A stretch of DNA of 64,000 bases from Thermoproteus uzoniensis 768-20 (GTDB lineage: Archaea > Thermoproteota > Thermoprotei > Thermoproteales > Thermoproteaceae): NCBI RefSeq assembly GCF_000193375.1, contig NC_015315.1, forward strand, positions 346,622-410,621. The letters run 5' to 3'. The position numbers and the translations under genes were made by a program. The first letter of the stretch is position 1. Every line of letters begins with the position of its first letter. Under the pieces are notes generated by a model. It saw nothing but the letters and a program-made list of their open reading frames with translations, was not told the DNA's origin and ran no database searches. Below are positions 8,596 to 17,861 of this stretch, piece by piece.

Positions 8596-9144
8596 ATGGT
8601 CGTCAGAGAGACTAAGGAGACCAGAGTGGTGGTGGAGCTCACGAGAGGGGGGCCTCTCTCGATCTCCGCGCCTGTGCCGTTCCTCGCCCATATGGTCGAG
8701 ACCCTGCTTTACTACGCGGGATTGGGCGGCAGGTTGGAGGCGAAGGTGCTTAGAGATCTAGACGAGGGCCACCACGTGATAGAGGACGTCGGCTTGGCCC
8801 TAGGCATGGCGCTGTCGGAGCTAGCCGGCGATAGGAGGTCCATAGCCCGCTACGGCTGGGCCATAGTGCCGATGGACGAGGCCGAGGCAGTCGTCGCGGT
8901 GGATCTCGGCGGCAGGCCCTATTGGGTGGTCAAGGCAAGACTGCCTCGGATCGCGATAGGCGGCTACCCGACGTATATGTTCCCTCACTTCGTGAGGTCG
9001 CTCGCGTCCGAGCTCAAGGCGACTATACACGTCAGAGCGCTCGGAGAGGACCCCCATCATATAATCGAGGCGGCGCACAAGGCGTTGGGGCTTGCGTTGA
9101 GGCAGGCGCTCGCGCCCTCCGACAGGCCCGTCACGACCAAATGA
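8596..9144 (+). CDS. hisB: Imidazoleglycerol-phosphate dehydratase HisB
   Basis: The 182-residue protein has both metal-binding HHxxE motifs of IGP dehydratase, DEGHHVIED at residues 56-64 and DPHHIIEAAHKAL near the C-terminus. It dehydrates imidazole glycerol phosphate to imidazole acetol phosphate in histidine synthesis. It is monofunctional, without the phosphatase domain found in enteric bacteria. The length is slightly below the usual 190-200. It is followed by a candidate antisense sRNA and by hisA. Confidence 0.95.
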   Translation: MVVRETKETRVVVELTRGGPLSISAPVPFLAHMVETLLYYAGLGGRLEAKVLRDLDEGHHVIEDVGLALGMALSELAGDRRSIARYGWAIVPMDEAEAVVAVDLGGRPYWVVKARLPRIAIGGYPTYMFPHFVRSLASELKATIHVRALGEDPHHIIEAAHKALGLALRQALAPSDRPVTTK

Positions 9145-9198
9145 TCAGCCGGATAACCGCACGCCTCACCTGTCCGACTCCCCGAGACCTCATCACCG
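9143..9198 (-). ncRNA. Possible C/D box sRNA between hisB and hisA
   Basis: Read on the minus strand: box C GTGATGA (9196-9190), a 13-base guide, a poor D' (CGGA), a C'-like GTGAGGC (9069 counterpart at 9169-9163), a 14-base guide and box D CTGA (9148-9145). A T/A run on the minus strand (TTTTAAG, 9222-9216) sits a suitable distance upstream. The D' and C' boxes are imperfect and both guides are long, so this is weak. The same gap also holds the hisA promoter on the other strand. Confidence 0.3.
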
Positions 9199-9225
9199 TT
9201 TTTAACGGGCCCCCTTCTTAAAACC

Positions 9226-9918
9226 ATGCTCGTCATACCCTCCATAGATCTGGAGGGCGGGAGGGCCGTTAAGAGAGTTAAGGGGAGGCGGGGCGAGTAC
9301 GTCTTCGTCGGCGATCCGTTGGAGCTCGCCCGCAAGTTCTCCCGAGCCCCTTTGGTCCATATCGTTGACCTAGACGGCGCCGAGCGCGGGGCGCCCGCCA
9401 ATCTAGACGCCGTAGCCGCTATATCGGACATCGTGGAGGGGGCTTGCCAGCTGGGCGGAGGGCTGAGGGATCTGCGCTCGGTGGAGAGGGCCTTGGACCT
9501 CTGCGACTACGCGGTGGTGGGCACTTTGCCTTTCACGGAGCCGCGGCTTTTCGAGGAGATAGCCAGGGCTTTCCCGGGAAAGGTCGTGATCTCGCTGGAT
9601 GTTTCGGAGGGCTGGGTCATGGGAGGCGGCTGGACCGTCAAGCTGGTGAAGTTCAAGGACGCCTTGAGGCGGCTGGAGGGGCTCGACCTAGCCGCGGCGA
9701 TATACACGTCGGTCGACGTGGAGGGCACGGGGGCCGGGCCTCTGTTGACGGACGTGGAGGCGCTTAGACGTATAGCCAGGAAGGTGTACTACGCCGGCGG
9801 CGTCTCCCACTGCGGCCACCTAGAGCTTCTAAGATCGGCTGGCTTCGACGGCGCTATAGTCGGCTACGCCCTATATAGAGGCGATCTGTCCTGCGTCCGC
9901 GAGGACTTCACGTACTAG
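9226..9918 (+). CDS. hisA: ProFAR isomerase HisA
   Basis: A 230-residue (beta-alpha)8 protein beginning VIPSIDLEGGRAV, the HisA form of the N-terminal catalytic motif, with HIVDLDGAERG and LGGGLRD following. HisA isomerises ProFAR to PRFAR, the step before HisF. A TATA-like TTTTTAA near 9199-9205 is about 24 bases before the ATG. Its stop codon shares the palindromic CTAG (9915-9918) with the stop of the convergent guaA gene. Confidence 0.95.
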   Translation: MLVIPSIDLEGGRAVKRVKGRRGEYVFVGDPLELARKFSRAPLVHIVDLDGAERGAPANLDAVAAISDIVEGACQLGGGLRDLRSVERALDLCDYAVVGTLPFTEPRLFEEIARAFPGKVVISLDVSEGWVMGGGWTVKLVKFKDALRRLEGLDLAAAIYTSVDVEGTGAGPLLTDVEALRRIARKVYYAGGVSHCGHLELLRSAGFDGAIVGYALYRGDLSCVREDFTY

Positions 9919-11474
9919 CACGGCTCTATCGTCGCGGGGGGCTTGGGCGTGACGGCGTAGGCAACCATGACCACGCCCGAGACCTCCGACGTTATCCTGG
10001 AGGATATCCTCGACAAGACCTCCTTGTCGAGCTCCGGCCAGTCCGCGGTCATGGCGTCCTCGCTCTGCACGACCCTGACTATCACCACGTGCCCCACGGC
10101 CCTTGCGTCCCCCTTGACGCCGACCCACTTGTCGTCTCCCACTGCGGCGAACGCTTGCCAGACCTTGTCGTGTAGGCCCGCCCTCCTAAGCTCCTCCTCG
10201 ACTATACGCGAGGCCCTTCTGGCGATCTCCAACTTCTCTCTAGTGAAGCGGCCCATCACCCTCACCGCCAGCCCAGGTCCCGGAAAGGGGTGTCTGCTGA
10301 CGAGCTCCTCCGGAAGGCCCAGAGCTCTGCCGATAGCTCTCACTTCGTCTTTGTAGAAATCCCTAAGAGGCTCCAGCACCTTGAGGCCTAGCCATTGGGG
10401 CAACCCGGCGACGTTGTGGTGGCTCTTTATCCTATCTGCGCCCTTCACGGCGCCGCTCTCTATCACGTCGGGGTACAACGTGCCCTGGGCCAGCCATCCA
10501 GCGCCCTCTATCTTGGCAGCTACCTCTGCGAAAACCTCGGCGAAAGTCTCGCCGATTATCCTACGCCGCTCCTCGCAGTCCTCCACGCCCTCGAGCCGAG
10601 CCAGGAACTTCTCGGAGGCGTCGACGTAGACCACGTCTAGGCCTAGCCTCTTGAGTGCCGAGAGCACCTCCTCCGGTTCGCCTTCCCTGAACAAGCCGTG
10701 GTTCACGAATATAGGCACCGCGCGCTCGCCGACAGCCCTAGCCGTCAGCACGGCCGTTACCGTGCTGTCGACCCCTCCGCTCACAGCCACGAGGACCTTC
10801 TCGTGAGGCCCTACCGCGGCGCGGATGCGCTCTACTATACTCGGTATCTGGGACGCCGGATCCCAACGTTGCGATGGCCTTATCCCCACCACCTTCTCGA
10901 CGAAGTTGCTGAAGATGAGCCTTCCCTTAGCCGTGTGAGAGACCTCCGGGTGGAACTGGACGCCGTATATGGGCCTTTCTACAGACTTCATGACGGCAAT
11001 ATACCCCCTTTCAGAAACGGCGAGTATCTTGAAGCCGGGCGGCGGGGCGGCCACATAGTCGCCGTGGGACATCCACACAGTCTCCTCCCTGTCGAGGCCG
11101 GCCAGGAGAGGGTCGTCCTCGAGAAGACTCACCTTAGTGTCGCCGTACTCTCCCGGGCCTCTCTCCACCCTCCCGCCCAACATCTTGGCAATGAGCTGGT
11201 GCCCATAGCATATGCCCAAGACGGGGATCTGGGCCTCGAAGATCGCCGGGGTTATTCTTATCTCCTCCTCCAAGACGCTCTTCGGGCCGCCCGATAGGAC
11301 TACCGCGGCCACGTCGTCTTGGCGCAACGCGTCCTCCAGCTGTTCTGGCTGTACCAACACCGCGAAGAGGCCGGCCTCTCTGAGGCGCCTCGCTATAAGG
11401 TGCGCGTACTGGCCGCCGAAGTTCACCACGATAGCCTTCCTCGGCTGCTCCACGTCGGTAGTCCCCATATCCAT
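9915..11474 (-). CDS. guaA: GMP synthase (glutamine-hydrolysing), single chain
   Basis: A fused GMP synthase: an N-terminal class I glutamine amidotransferase with nucleophile Cys89 (GICYGHQ) and FHPEVSHT, then an ATP pyrophosphatase domain with the P-loop VSGGVDST and the GMPS dimerisation domain ending in PPATIE. It aminates XMP to GMP. Euryarchaea usually split these domains between two genes, but here both are in one 519-residue chain. The start is ambiguous: ATG 11474 is the longest, but a strong TATA-like element at 11476-11484 would fit a leaderless GTG at 11453. The gene is convergent with hisA. Confidence 0.96.
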   Translation of the reverse strand: MDMGTTDVEQPRKAIVVNFGGQYAHLIARRLREAGLFAVLVQPEQLEDALRQDDVAAVVLSGGPKSVLEEEIRITPAIFEAQIPVLGICYGHQLIAKMLGGRVERGPGEYGDTKVSLLEDDPLLAGLDREETVWMSHGDYVAAPPPGFKILAVSERGYIAVMKSVERPIYGVQFHPEVSHTAKGRLIFSNFVEKVVGIRPSQRWDPASQIPSIVERIRAAVGPHEKVLVAVSGGVDSTVTAVLTARAVGERAVPIFVNHGLFREGEPEEVLSALKRLGLDVVYVDASEKFLARLEGVEDCEERRRIIGETFAEVFAEVAAKIEGAGWLAQGTLYPDVIESGAVKGADRIKSHHNVAGLPQWLGLKVLEPLRDFYKDEVRAIGRALGLPEELVSRHPFPGPGLAVRVMGRFTREKLEIARRASRIVEEELRRAGLHDKVWQAFAAVGDDKWVGVKGDARAVGHVVIVRVVQSEDAMTADWPELDKEVLSRISSRITSEVSGVVMVAYAVTPKPPATIEPC

Positions 11475-11593
11475 TATAAATTTTCACTTCATAGGAAGCC
11501 GTATAGCCTTGAGGAGGATCCTGGATTAATTTAATCTTTTGCTTAAAGAGATGCGACCGCTACTTTAAATAGCTTCCGCCCCGCGCGTGCGCC

Positions 11594-12877
11594 ATGGGCT
11601 TCATCCAGCAGACCATAGCGGCGGTCGCCCTAGCCATACTGATCGGAGGACTTGTTGTGAAGTCTCGATTTCCGCGCGTGCCGGCGTGGTCGATCATGGC
11701 CTTTACGTCGTTCGTGGTGGTTGTCGGGGGCCTATTGCCGATCGGCGAGTTGGGCTCCGCCGTCGATCTCGACGTAGTGCTTTTCCTAATAGGCATGTTC
11801 TCGATAGTCTCCATGGCGGAGTCCTCAGGCCTCCTCGACGCCGTGGCGTACTGGTTCCTCGCCAGAGCCGGCTCCACGAGGAGGATGCTCATACTTTTGT
11901 CTCTACTGTTCGGCATGCTCGCAGCGTTTACGGTCAACGACGCCGTGGCCTTAATGGGGCCGGCCATAGTCGCAACAGCGGCGAGGATCGCCGGCGTGGA
12001 GCTAGAGCCACTCGTATTGTTGCTGGCTTTCTCCGTAACTATAGGCTCCGTCGCGACGCCTATAGGCAATCCCCAAAACGTCTTAATAGCGGTCCAGTCC
12101 GGCATAGCTACCCCGTTGCTCACCTTCTTGAAGTACTTGTTGGTGCCTACCTTGGCGAACCTACTGGCGCTGTCTGTGCTGATATCTAGGTGGTACGGCA
12201 TACCGGACAGAAAGATCAACGCGGTCTTCGTGCCCGCCGAGTTTATAAAGAACAGACGCGACGCCTACCTCGCCGGCGGCGCCCTGATATCAGTCATAGC
12301 GGCGTTGCTGATCAACGACGTCCTCACGTTGATGGGGTTGCCCCATGTAGAGAACATAGGCTTTATACCCTTCGTCGTCGCCGCGGCTGTGTATATCTTT
12401 TCGTCGGAGCCGAGGAAGGTGCTGGAGGGCGTTAACTGGGGGACCATTATCTTCTTCATAACCATGTTCATAACCATGCGGGGCGTTTGGAACAGCGGAC
12501 TCCTCCAGCCCGCCGTGGGGGCTCTGATGCCGGAAAAGGAGGGGCCCACTGTAGGCATACCGGCGATAACGGCCGAATCGCTACTATTCAGCCAAGCGCT
12601 GTCTAACGTGCCCTTCACCGAGCTCTTCATACAGTACATGAAGACGGCGGGCTACGGGCCTCAAGACGTCTGGTCGTGGCTCACGTTAGCCACGGCGGCC
12701 ACTATAGCGGGCAACTTGACCCTACTGGGAGCCGCGTCGAATATAATAATACTCGAGGTAGTGGAGAGCAGATACTCCAAAACGATAAAATTCGGCGAGT
12801 TCGCCAAGAGGGGTGTCGTGATCACGGCCGTCAATATGGCCCTATATCTGCCCTTCTTGTATCTGGCCGCCCGCTAG
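11594..12877 (+). CDS. ArsB/NhaD-type ion transporter
   Basis: A 427-residue membrane protein with about 11-12 hydrophobic segments and the motif TPIGNPQNVLI of the ion transporter superfamily that includes ArsB, NhaD and SLC13 carriers. A second related segment, LGAASNIIILE, lies near the C-terminus, as in the inverted repeat of this fold. It may move Na+/H+, arsenite or dicarboxylates; the sequence alone does not decide. The TATA element CTTTAAATA (11566-11574) is about 25 bases before the ATG. Its last 36 bases overlap the glycerate kinase gene. Confidence 0.78.
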   Translation: MGFIQQTIAAVALAILIGGLVVKSRFPRVPAWSIMAFTSFVVVVGGLLPIGELGSAVDLDVVLFLIGMFSIVSMAESSGLLDAVAYWFLARAGSTRRMLILLSLLFGMLAAFTVNDAVALMGPAIVATAARIAGVELEPLVLLLAFSVTIGSVATPIGNPQNVLIAVQSGIATPLLTFLKYLLVPTLANLLALSVLISRWYGIPDRKINAVFVPAEFIKNRRDAYLAGGALISVIAALLINDVLTLMGLPHVENIGFIPFVVAAAVYIFSSEPRKVLEGVNWGTIIFFITMFITMRGVWNSGLLQPAVGALMPEKEGPTVGIPAITAESLLFSQALSNVPFTELFIQYMKTAGYGPQDVWSWLTLATAATIAGNLTLLGAASNIIILEVVESRYSKTIKFGEFAKRGVVITAVNMALYLPFLYLAAR

Positions 12878-14086
12878 GAGATCTTTGAGGTGGCTCCACC
12901 TATCGACGTAGAAAACCAGGTTCAGGTTCGAGCCCGTGGAGCCTGTGTAGATCGCCCGGCCGGTGGCCTCGAACGGCCTAAACGTGTCGTTCTCCTCGAA
13001 GAGGCGGCCCACGTCCATGCCGGCCTCCGCTATGTCCCTCAAGAGCTCGGGATCGGCCCACACCCCCGCCGCGCCTGTGTTGCCGTCGAGGCCGTCGGTG
13101 GCGAGGGCCAAGACCGCTAGCTCGCCTGTCGAGGATAGGGCGAAGGACAGGGCGAACTCGCTGGTCCTGCCGCCCCTTCCTCTGCCCCTAACTGTCACGG
13201 AGGGCTCCCCGCCGAGGATCAAAGGGGTTCCGAGCTCTTTGGCCATATAGGCAACCAGCCTGCCCACATCGCGCGCCTCGCCGACAAGGCAGGAGGTGAC
13301 CACGCGACCGCCGACCGCGTTGCGGAGCGCCTCCAAGACGTCGAGGTTCCGGGCCACCACAACCGCCCTATGAGGAAAGCTCGAGGGCGTGTCTCTAGAG
13401 CCCCTCCTCGATTCTATGAGGCGGCGCACGCTCTCCGGCAATCTGCCCCAGAGCCCCCTCACCTTTAGGTAGAGGTACGCCTCGTCTGGCGTCGTGTCGT
13501 CGGGCACGCCGGGGCCTGAGCCGACGTCCGAGGGGTTGTCGCAAGGCACGTCGCTGGCTATTAGGTTGACCACCTCGGCCCCCCGCGCCGCCGCGATGTG
13601 CCCTAGCCTTCCTCCCTTGATGGCAGACAGCCTCTTCCTCACCGCGTTCATTTCATGTATCGTCATGCCGCTCTTGAGCAAGATCTCCCACGCCTTCAGG
13701 AAATCTTCCTCGGAGACCAACGGCGCCTCCATAAGGCTCGACGCGCCTCCGGACACCAGGAGCACGAGAGTGTCGCCGCGTCCTAGGGATTCTACGTAAT
13801 CCAAGACGGCCCGGCCTGCCTCGAAGCTCCTCTCCGTCGGGATCGGGTGGTCCGCCACGTAGAGTTTGACTGAGCGCGGGACCGGGCCGGCCTGCGGCGC
13901 CACGGCTACGCCATCTATTATATCGGCCACGGCCTCCAGCCCCTTCAACATAGACAGCGCGCCCTTGCCTACAGCCACCGCCCTAACCTCGCCGAGGTTG
14001 CCGGCCTTGGCCGCGACCGCCTTGCTCAGATCGGCCGCGGAGAGTACGGCCCTGACTATCCTAGAGGTGGTGTAGGTACCAGACAT
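12842..14086 (-). CDS. Glycerate 2-kinase (MOFRL family)
   Basis: The 414-residue protein matches type II glycerate kinases: VAVGKGA near the N-terminus, LVSGGASSL, and the C-terminal GGEPSVTVRGRGRGGR of the MOFRL domain. It phosphorylates glycerate to 2-phosphoglycerate, a step of the non-phosphorylative branch of the archaeal Entner-Doudoroff pathway. I use ATG 14086 rather than the first ATG at 14101. Either way it overlaps the end of the upstream exchanger gene, so translational coupling is likely. The 3' end overlaps the convergent antiporter. Confidence 0.9.
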   Translation of the reverse strand: MSGTYTTSRIVRAVLSAADLSKAVAAKAGNLGEVRAVAVGKGALSMLKGLEAVADIIDGVAVAPQAGPVPRSVKLYVADHPIPTERSFEAGRAVLDYVESLGRGDTLVLLVSGGASSLMEAPLVSEEDFLKAWEILLKSGMTIHEMNAVRKRLSAIKGGRLGHIAAARGAEVVNLIASDVPCDNPSDVGSGPGVPDDTTPDEAYLYLKVRGLWGRLPESVRRLIESRRGSRDTPSSFPHRAVVVARNLDVLEALRNAVGGRVVTSCLVGEARDVGRLVAYMAKELGTPLILGGEPSVTVRGRGRGGRTSEFALSFALSSTGELAVLALATDGLDGNTGAAGVWADPELLRDIAEAGMDVGRLFEENDTFRPFEATGRAIYTGSTGSNLNLVFYVDRWSHLKDLLAGGQIQEGQI

Positions 14087-14993
14087 AGCCGGCCAGTCCA
14101 AGCGGGGCCGTCAGTCCGAAGTAGCCGCGCCATACGGCGGCGGCCTCCAATAACGATATCACCACCGCTATTATCAACGCCGTGGCCGCCGCAGGCTCCA
14201 GCGTGTAGATGCCCAAGGCCATAGCCAGGCCGGGGTAGAACGTGCCGTAGAGAGCCTTCTCGCCGACTATGACCCCGACGCCCTCGTCGTCCTTCCCTCT
14301 CGCCACGAAGACGAGCCCAGCTATCGACTCGGGCAGAACGGTCGCCACGGGCACGAGCACCACGGCCAACGCCGTTTCGTCCAGCCCCAGCGAGGCGCCC
14401 AGCCCCGTTATGCCTCCGACGAGCCACTCGCCGCCCAGATACATGGCCGCCACAGAGGCGGCCGTCTGCAAGACGGGGTTCCTGAGATAGAGGCGCGGGC
14501 TCTCGCCCGCCTCGGCCTTTCCGCCCAATGCGCGCCCGGCATATGCGAAATACGCCGCGAGGATGAGCGCCCCGTACAGCCTGCCGTATAGGCCGTACCT
14601 CTCCGGGTGCAGGAACAATATAGGCACAAGCGGAATCGTGAAAGCCAAAAGCGGCAACGCCACGCGTCTATGTACGTGCGGTACCGGCGTGGATCTCCTC
14701 CTCAACGCCCAGAAGATTGCAGAGACGACGAGGACGACAGGATATATAATGGTGGAGGCCATGAAGGGCTGGGCCACGATGGAGCCCCAAGCCACGTCGG
14801 CCTTGCCTTGCAGTAGCGCTATTAGGAAGACCGCCAGCTCGGGACTCGACGTTATGACCGGCGCCACTATCATGGCCACGCCCGCGGTGGAGCGGCCTGT
14901 CCTCGCGCTGAAGTAATAAACAAGTTGCTCGACCAGCAACCCGGCCGCGATAGTTAGGGCCATGCCGCCGATAATCTCGACAACCGAGATCAC
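14061..14993 (-). CDS. Sodium/calcium exchanger family protein
   Basis: A 310-residue membrane protein with the two alpha-repeats of the CaCA superfamily: SSPELAVFLIALLQGK in the first half and LPESIAGLVFVARGK in the second, each with the acidic residue that binds cations. About ten transmembrane segments are visible. It probably exchanges Ca2+ or another cation for Na+ or H+. A TATA-like TTATATAGG lies about 22 bases before the ATG. It is the first gene of a two-gene unit with glycerate kinase; no functional link between the two is obvious. Confidence 0.85.
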   Translation of the reverse strand: MISVVEIIGGMALTIAAGLLVEQLVYYFSARTGRSTAGVAMIVAPVITSSPELAVFLIALLQGKADVAWGSIVAQPFMASTIIYPVVLVVSAIFWALRRRSTPVPHVHRRVALPLLAFTIPLVPILFLHPERYGLYGRLYGALILAAYFAYAGRALGGKAEAGESPRLYLRNPVLQTAASVAAMYLGGEWLVGGITGLGASLGLDETALAVVLVPVATVLPESIAGLVFVARGKDDEGVGVIVGEKALYGTFYPGLAMALGIYTLEPAAATALIIAVVISLLEAAAVWRGYFGLTAPLGLAGYVWYLHHL

Positions 14994-15084
14994 ATGTCAA
15001 GTAAAAAGAGCCCTATATAACACAACGTTGATCGACGATCGTCGCAATAAAAACGCGCTGCGAAGACTAACGGCCCTGGAGCCT

Positions 15085-16788
15085 TCAATAGTCGACGTAT
15101 AGCGGCGAGGGAGTTGTCACCGCGCCTTTATCGGCTTGTTGCACCAACGCGGCGTATTTGGCCAGGAGGCCGCCGGCGTAGTTCGGCTTAGGCGGGCTCC
15201 ACGACTTCCTGCGGCGCTCGAGCTCCTCGTCGGGTACGTCTAGCTTGAGCAAGCCGGCCTCTCCATCTATTACGACCCTATCGCCCTGCTGGACGAGGGC
15301 TATCGGCCCTCCCACGGCGGCCTCCGGCGCCACGTGGCCCACCATTATGCCCCTCGTGGCTCCGGAGAAGCGGCCGTCCGTCACCAACGCGACGGATTCG
15401 CCCAACCCGGCGCCTACTATGGCCGCCGTCACTTTAAGCATCTCCGGCATGCCCGGAGCGCCCTTGGGGCCCACGTACCTTATCACCACGACGTGGCCGG
15501 GCTTGACCTCGCCTCGCGTCACCGCCTTGAACGCCTCCGCCTCGTCGTCGAAGGGCAAAGCCTTCCCCTCGAACCTCAAGGCGCCGGCGGCTCCGATCTT
15601 CATCACGGCCCCGTTAGGGGCTAAATTGCCCCAGAGTATCCTTATGCCCGAGTAGGGCTTATACGGCTTCTCTACGTCGTACAGGATGCCCGACTCGGGC
15701 ACCGCCGGCGGTTGCCATCTGTCCAGAAGTTTGCCCAGAGGCTCGCCTTCTACTGTCACGGCTTCGGGCCTCAGCAGACCTGCCTTGTATAGTTTCTTCA
15801 GTATGCGCGGCACCCCGCCTATTCTGTCGAGATCCTGCATGGCGTAGGGCCCGGCAGGCCTCAGAGCCGCTATCACGGGCACCTTCTTGCTGATCTCGTC
15901 GAAATCCTTAAGCGTGAAGCTCACCCCCGCCTCGTGGGCTATGGCCAGCAAGTGCAGTATGGCGTTTGTGGAGCCCGCAGTGGCGAACAGCGTGACGGCC
16001 GCGTTGTATATAGCGTCGTAGGTCACGATATGCCTAGGCCTTATGCCGAGCTCCGCAACTCTCAACAAAGCCCTGCCGGACTCTACCGCATAGGCTCTCC
16101 GTCTGCCCGTAGTGGCCGGCGGCGATGCGGAGCCCAGCAAGGAGAGTCCGAGGGCCTCCCCCAGCATGGCCATAGTGTTGGCTGTGAAGAGGCCTTGGCA
16201 AGTGCCGTAAGTCGGGAAGACTTCGTACTCGTACCGCCTCAGATCCTCCTCGGTCATCTTGCCGGCCGACACAGCGCCGACGGCCTCGAAGACGTCCTCG
16301 ACCGTGAGCTCCTGCTCGCCCAGCCAGCCCGCCTCGGCCGTTCCTCCGTATAGATATACAGCGGGCAGATTCAGCCTCACCATGGCCATCATTATGCCCG
16401 GCTGGGTCTTGTCGCACCCGCCTATCCCCACCCAACCGTCCACTCCGTGGGAGTTCAGCTGGGCCTCTATGCTGTCCGCTATTAGGTCTCTGCTTATGAG
16501 CGAGTACCTCATGCCGGGAGTCCCCATATTTATGCCGTCGTTCACCACTATCGTCGGCGCCGTCAAGGCAACGCCGCCGGCCTCCTTCACTCCTTCCTTG
16601 ACATATTTAGCAAGCTCTAGGGTGTGGTAGTTGCAAGGCCCTATCTCGCTCCAGGCCGCCACTACGGCCATTAGAGGCTTCGAGAAGTCCTCGTCCGAGA
16701 AGCCCACGGCCCTGAGATACGATCTATGGGAGGCGTTGTCGAGGCCTTCATACCACTTAGACGACCTTATCTTTATTTTAACCGCCAT
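15085..16788 (-). CDS. ilvD: Dihydroxy-acid dehydratase
   Basis: A 567-residue IlvD/Edd family enzyme. The iron-sulfur cysteines are visible as Cys52 (GPCNYH), Cys125 (GGCDKTQPG) and Cys197 ([10 protein letters not shown]). It dehydrates 2,3-dihydroxy acids to 2-keto acids in valine, leucine and isoleucine synthesis. Some archaeal IlvD proteins also act on sugar acids; that cannot be judged here. It is monocistronic, with a TATA-like TAATATATAGG about 22 bases before the ATG. Confidence 0.95.
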   Translation of the reverse strand: MAVKIKIRSSKWYEGLDNASHRSYLRAVGFSDEDFSKPLMAVVAAWSEIGPCNYHTLELAKYVKEGVKEAGGVALTAPTIVVNDGINMGTPGMRYSLISRDLIADSIEAQLNSHGVDGWVGIGGCDKTQPGIMMAMVRLNLPAVYLYGGTAEAGWLGEQELTVEDVFEAVGAVSAGKMTEEDLRRYEYEVFPTYGTCQGLFTANTMAMLGEALGLSLLGSASPPATTGRRRAYAVESGRALLRVAELGIRPRHIVTYDAIYNAAVTLFATAGSTNAILHLLAIAHEAGVSFTLKDFDEISKKVPVIAALRPAGPYAMQDLDRIGGVPRILKKLYKAGLLRPEAVTVEGEPLGKLLDRWQPPAVPESGILYDVEKPYKPYSGIRILWGNLAPNGAVMKIGAAGALRFEGKALPFDDEAEAFKAVTRGEVKPGHVVVIRYVGPKGAPGMPEMLKVTAAIVGAGLGESVALVTDGRFSGATRGIMVGHVAPEAAVGGPIALVQQGDRVVIDGEAGLLKLDVPDEELERRRKSWSPPKPNYAGGLLAKYAALVQQADKGAVTTPSPLYVDY

Positions 16789-16868
16789 AGCAGTTATAGA
16801 TCCTATATATTAATCGTCCCCCGCGCGTAGTCCGTTAGCAATATTTAGCCCCCGCCAGGCGATAGCCC

Positions 16869-17282
16869 ATGGAGCTGAGGTATGAGGGAAGGCTCAGGCT
16901 AAGGGACCCCTCGAACTTCGGCAAGTTGCTCGATCCCGAAGCTGTCGGCAAGGCCTTCCCCGGCGTGACCGCCGTGACGAAGGAAGGAGAGTGGTACAGG
17001 GCCAAGATGTCTATAGGCGTCGGGAGCCTTAAGGGCGCCATGGACGTCAAGTTCAGATACTCTGAGGTGCAGGAAGATAGGGCGACGGTCGTGGGGACCG
17101 CCAACGGCCTTCAGAGCGTCGTCGACTTCACTATAAGCTTCTTCAGAGAAGGGTCTGAAGTGCGGTGGGTCTTCCAAGGAAACGCGCGCGGTCTCATCTC
17201 GGCGCTTGGGAAACCGATAGTCGACGCCGCCGCGAGATCTATCGTCGAGAAAGTTACGGCAAACCTGCAGGAGCTCGTCTGA
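16869..17282 (+). CDS. CoxG family SRPBCC protein
   Basis: The 137-residue sequence follows the carbon monoxide dehydrogenase subunit G pattern: an N-terminal beta strand (MELRYEGRLRL), FPGVTAV, and a C-terminal helix with a family-typical VDAAARSIVEK. CoxG proteins are START-like proteins linked to maturation or membrane anchoring of molybdenum hydroxylases. The next gene is a MobA-like nucleotidyltransferase whose ATG directly follows this stop (TGAATG). The hydroxylase subunits themselves are not in the window. Confidence 0.8.
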   Translation: MELRYEGRLRLRDPSNFGKLLDPEAVGKAFPGVTAVTKEGEWYRAKMSIGVGSLKGAMDVKFRYSEVQEDRATVVGTANGLQSVVDFTISFFREGSEVRWVFQGNARGLISALGKPIVDAAARSIVEKVTANLQELV

Positions 17283-17861
17283 ATGAGCACGGCCGTGGTG
17301 GTGCTCGCGGCGGGCGAGTCCAGAAGATTCGACGGGTTTAAGCTACTCGCGGACATCTGCGGCGAGCCTGTGGTCGTCAGGTCGGTCAAATCAGCTACGG
17401 CGGCCGGCGTAGGCCCCGTCTACGTCGTGGTGGGCCACAACGCCGAGGCCGTCCGCACGGCCATAGAGCGGAGGGGACTCGACGTAGCCTTCGTCTACAA
17501 CCCCTGGTATGGATTGGGCCTAAGCACGAGCCTCAAGGCGGCTCTAATCTCCGCGCCGTTTTTCAAGCGGTATATAATCGCGCTTGGCGATATGCCGCTA
17601 GTGAGGCCCGATACCTACAGAAGGCTTCTGGCCCACGGCGATGCGGCAGACATAGTGTATCCCACCTACGGAGGCGTAAGGGGGAACCCGGTCCTAATAC
17701 GCCGCTCGGTGCTCCCTAAGGTCCTCGATATACAGGGCGATATAGGGATCCGGGCCATAATGGGCGCGTCCAAGTCCATAGGAGTCGAGGTAGACGATCC
17801 AGGGATCTTGATAGACGTAGACAACAAAAGAGATATGACGGCGGTATGTGGCTGGGAGTAG
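17283..17861 (+). CDS. MobA/MocA-like molybdopterin nucleotidyltransferase
   Basis: A 192-residue nucleotidyltransferase with the N-terminal VLAAGESRRF nucleotide-binding motif, GLSTSLKAAL, and the metal-site segment ALGDMPLV. The size and motifs resemble MocA-type CTP:molybdopterin cytidylyltransferases that finish the cofactor for xanthine/CO dehydrogenase-type enzymes. Pairing with coxG supports this. A general MobA-like activity is the alternative. The 3' end overlaps the next gene by 16 bases. Confidence 0.82.
   Translation: MSTAVVVLAAGESRRFDGFKLLADICGEPVVVRSVKSATAAGVGPVYVVVGHNAEAVRTAIERRGLDVAFVYNPWYGLGLSTSLKAALISAPFFKRYIIALGDMPLVRPDTYRRLLAHGDAADIVYPTYGGVRGNPVLIRRSVLPKVLDIQGDIGIRAIMGASKSIGVEVDDPGILIDVDNKRDMTAVCGWE

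Noticed and set aside
12927..12950. tRNA T-arm-like GGTTCGAGCC
   Set aside because: Lies in the glycerate kinase coding sequence; no acceptor stem or anticodon arm can be built around it.
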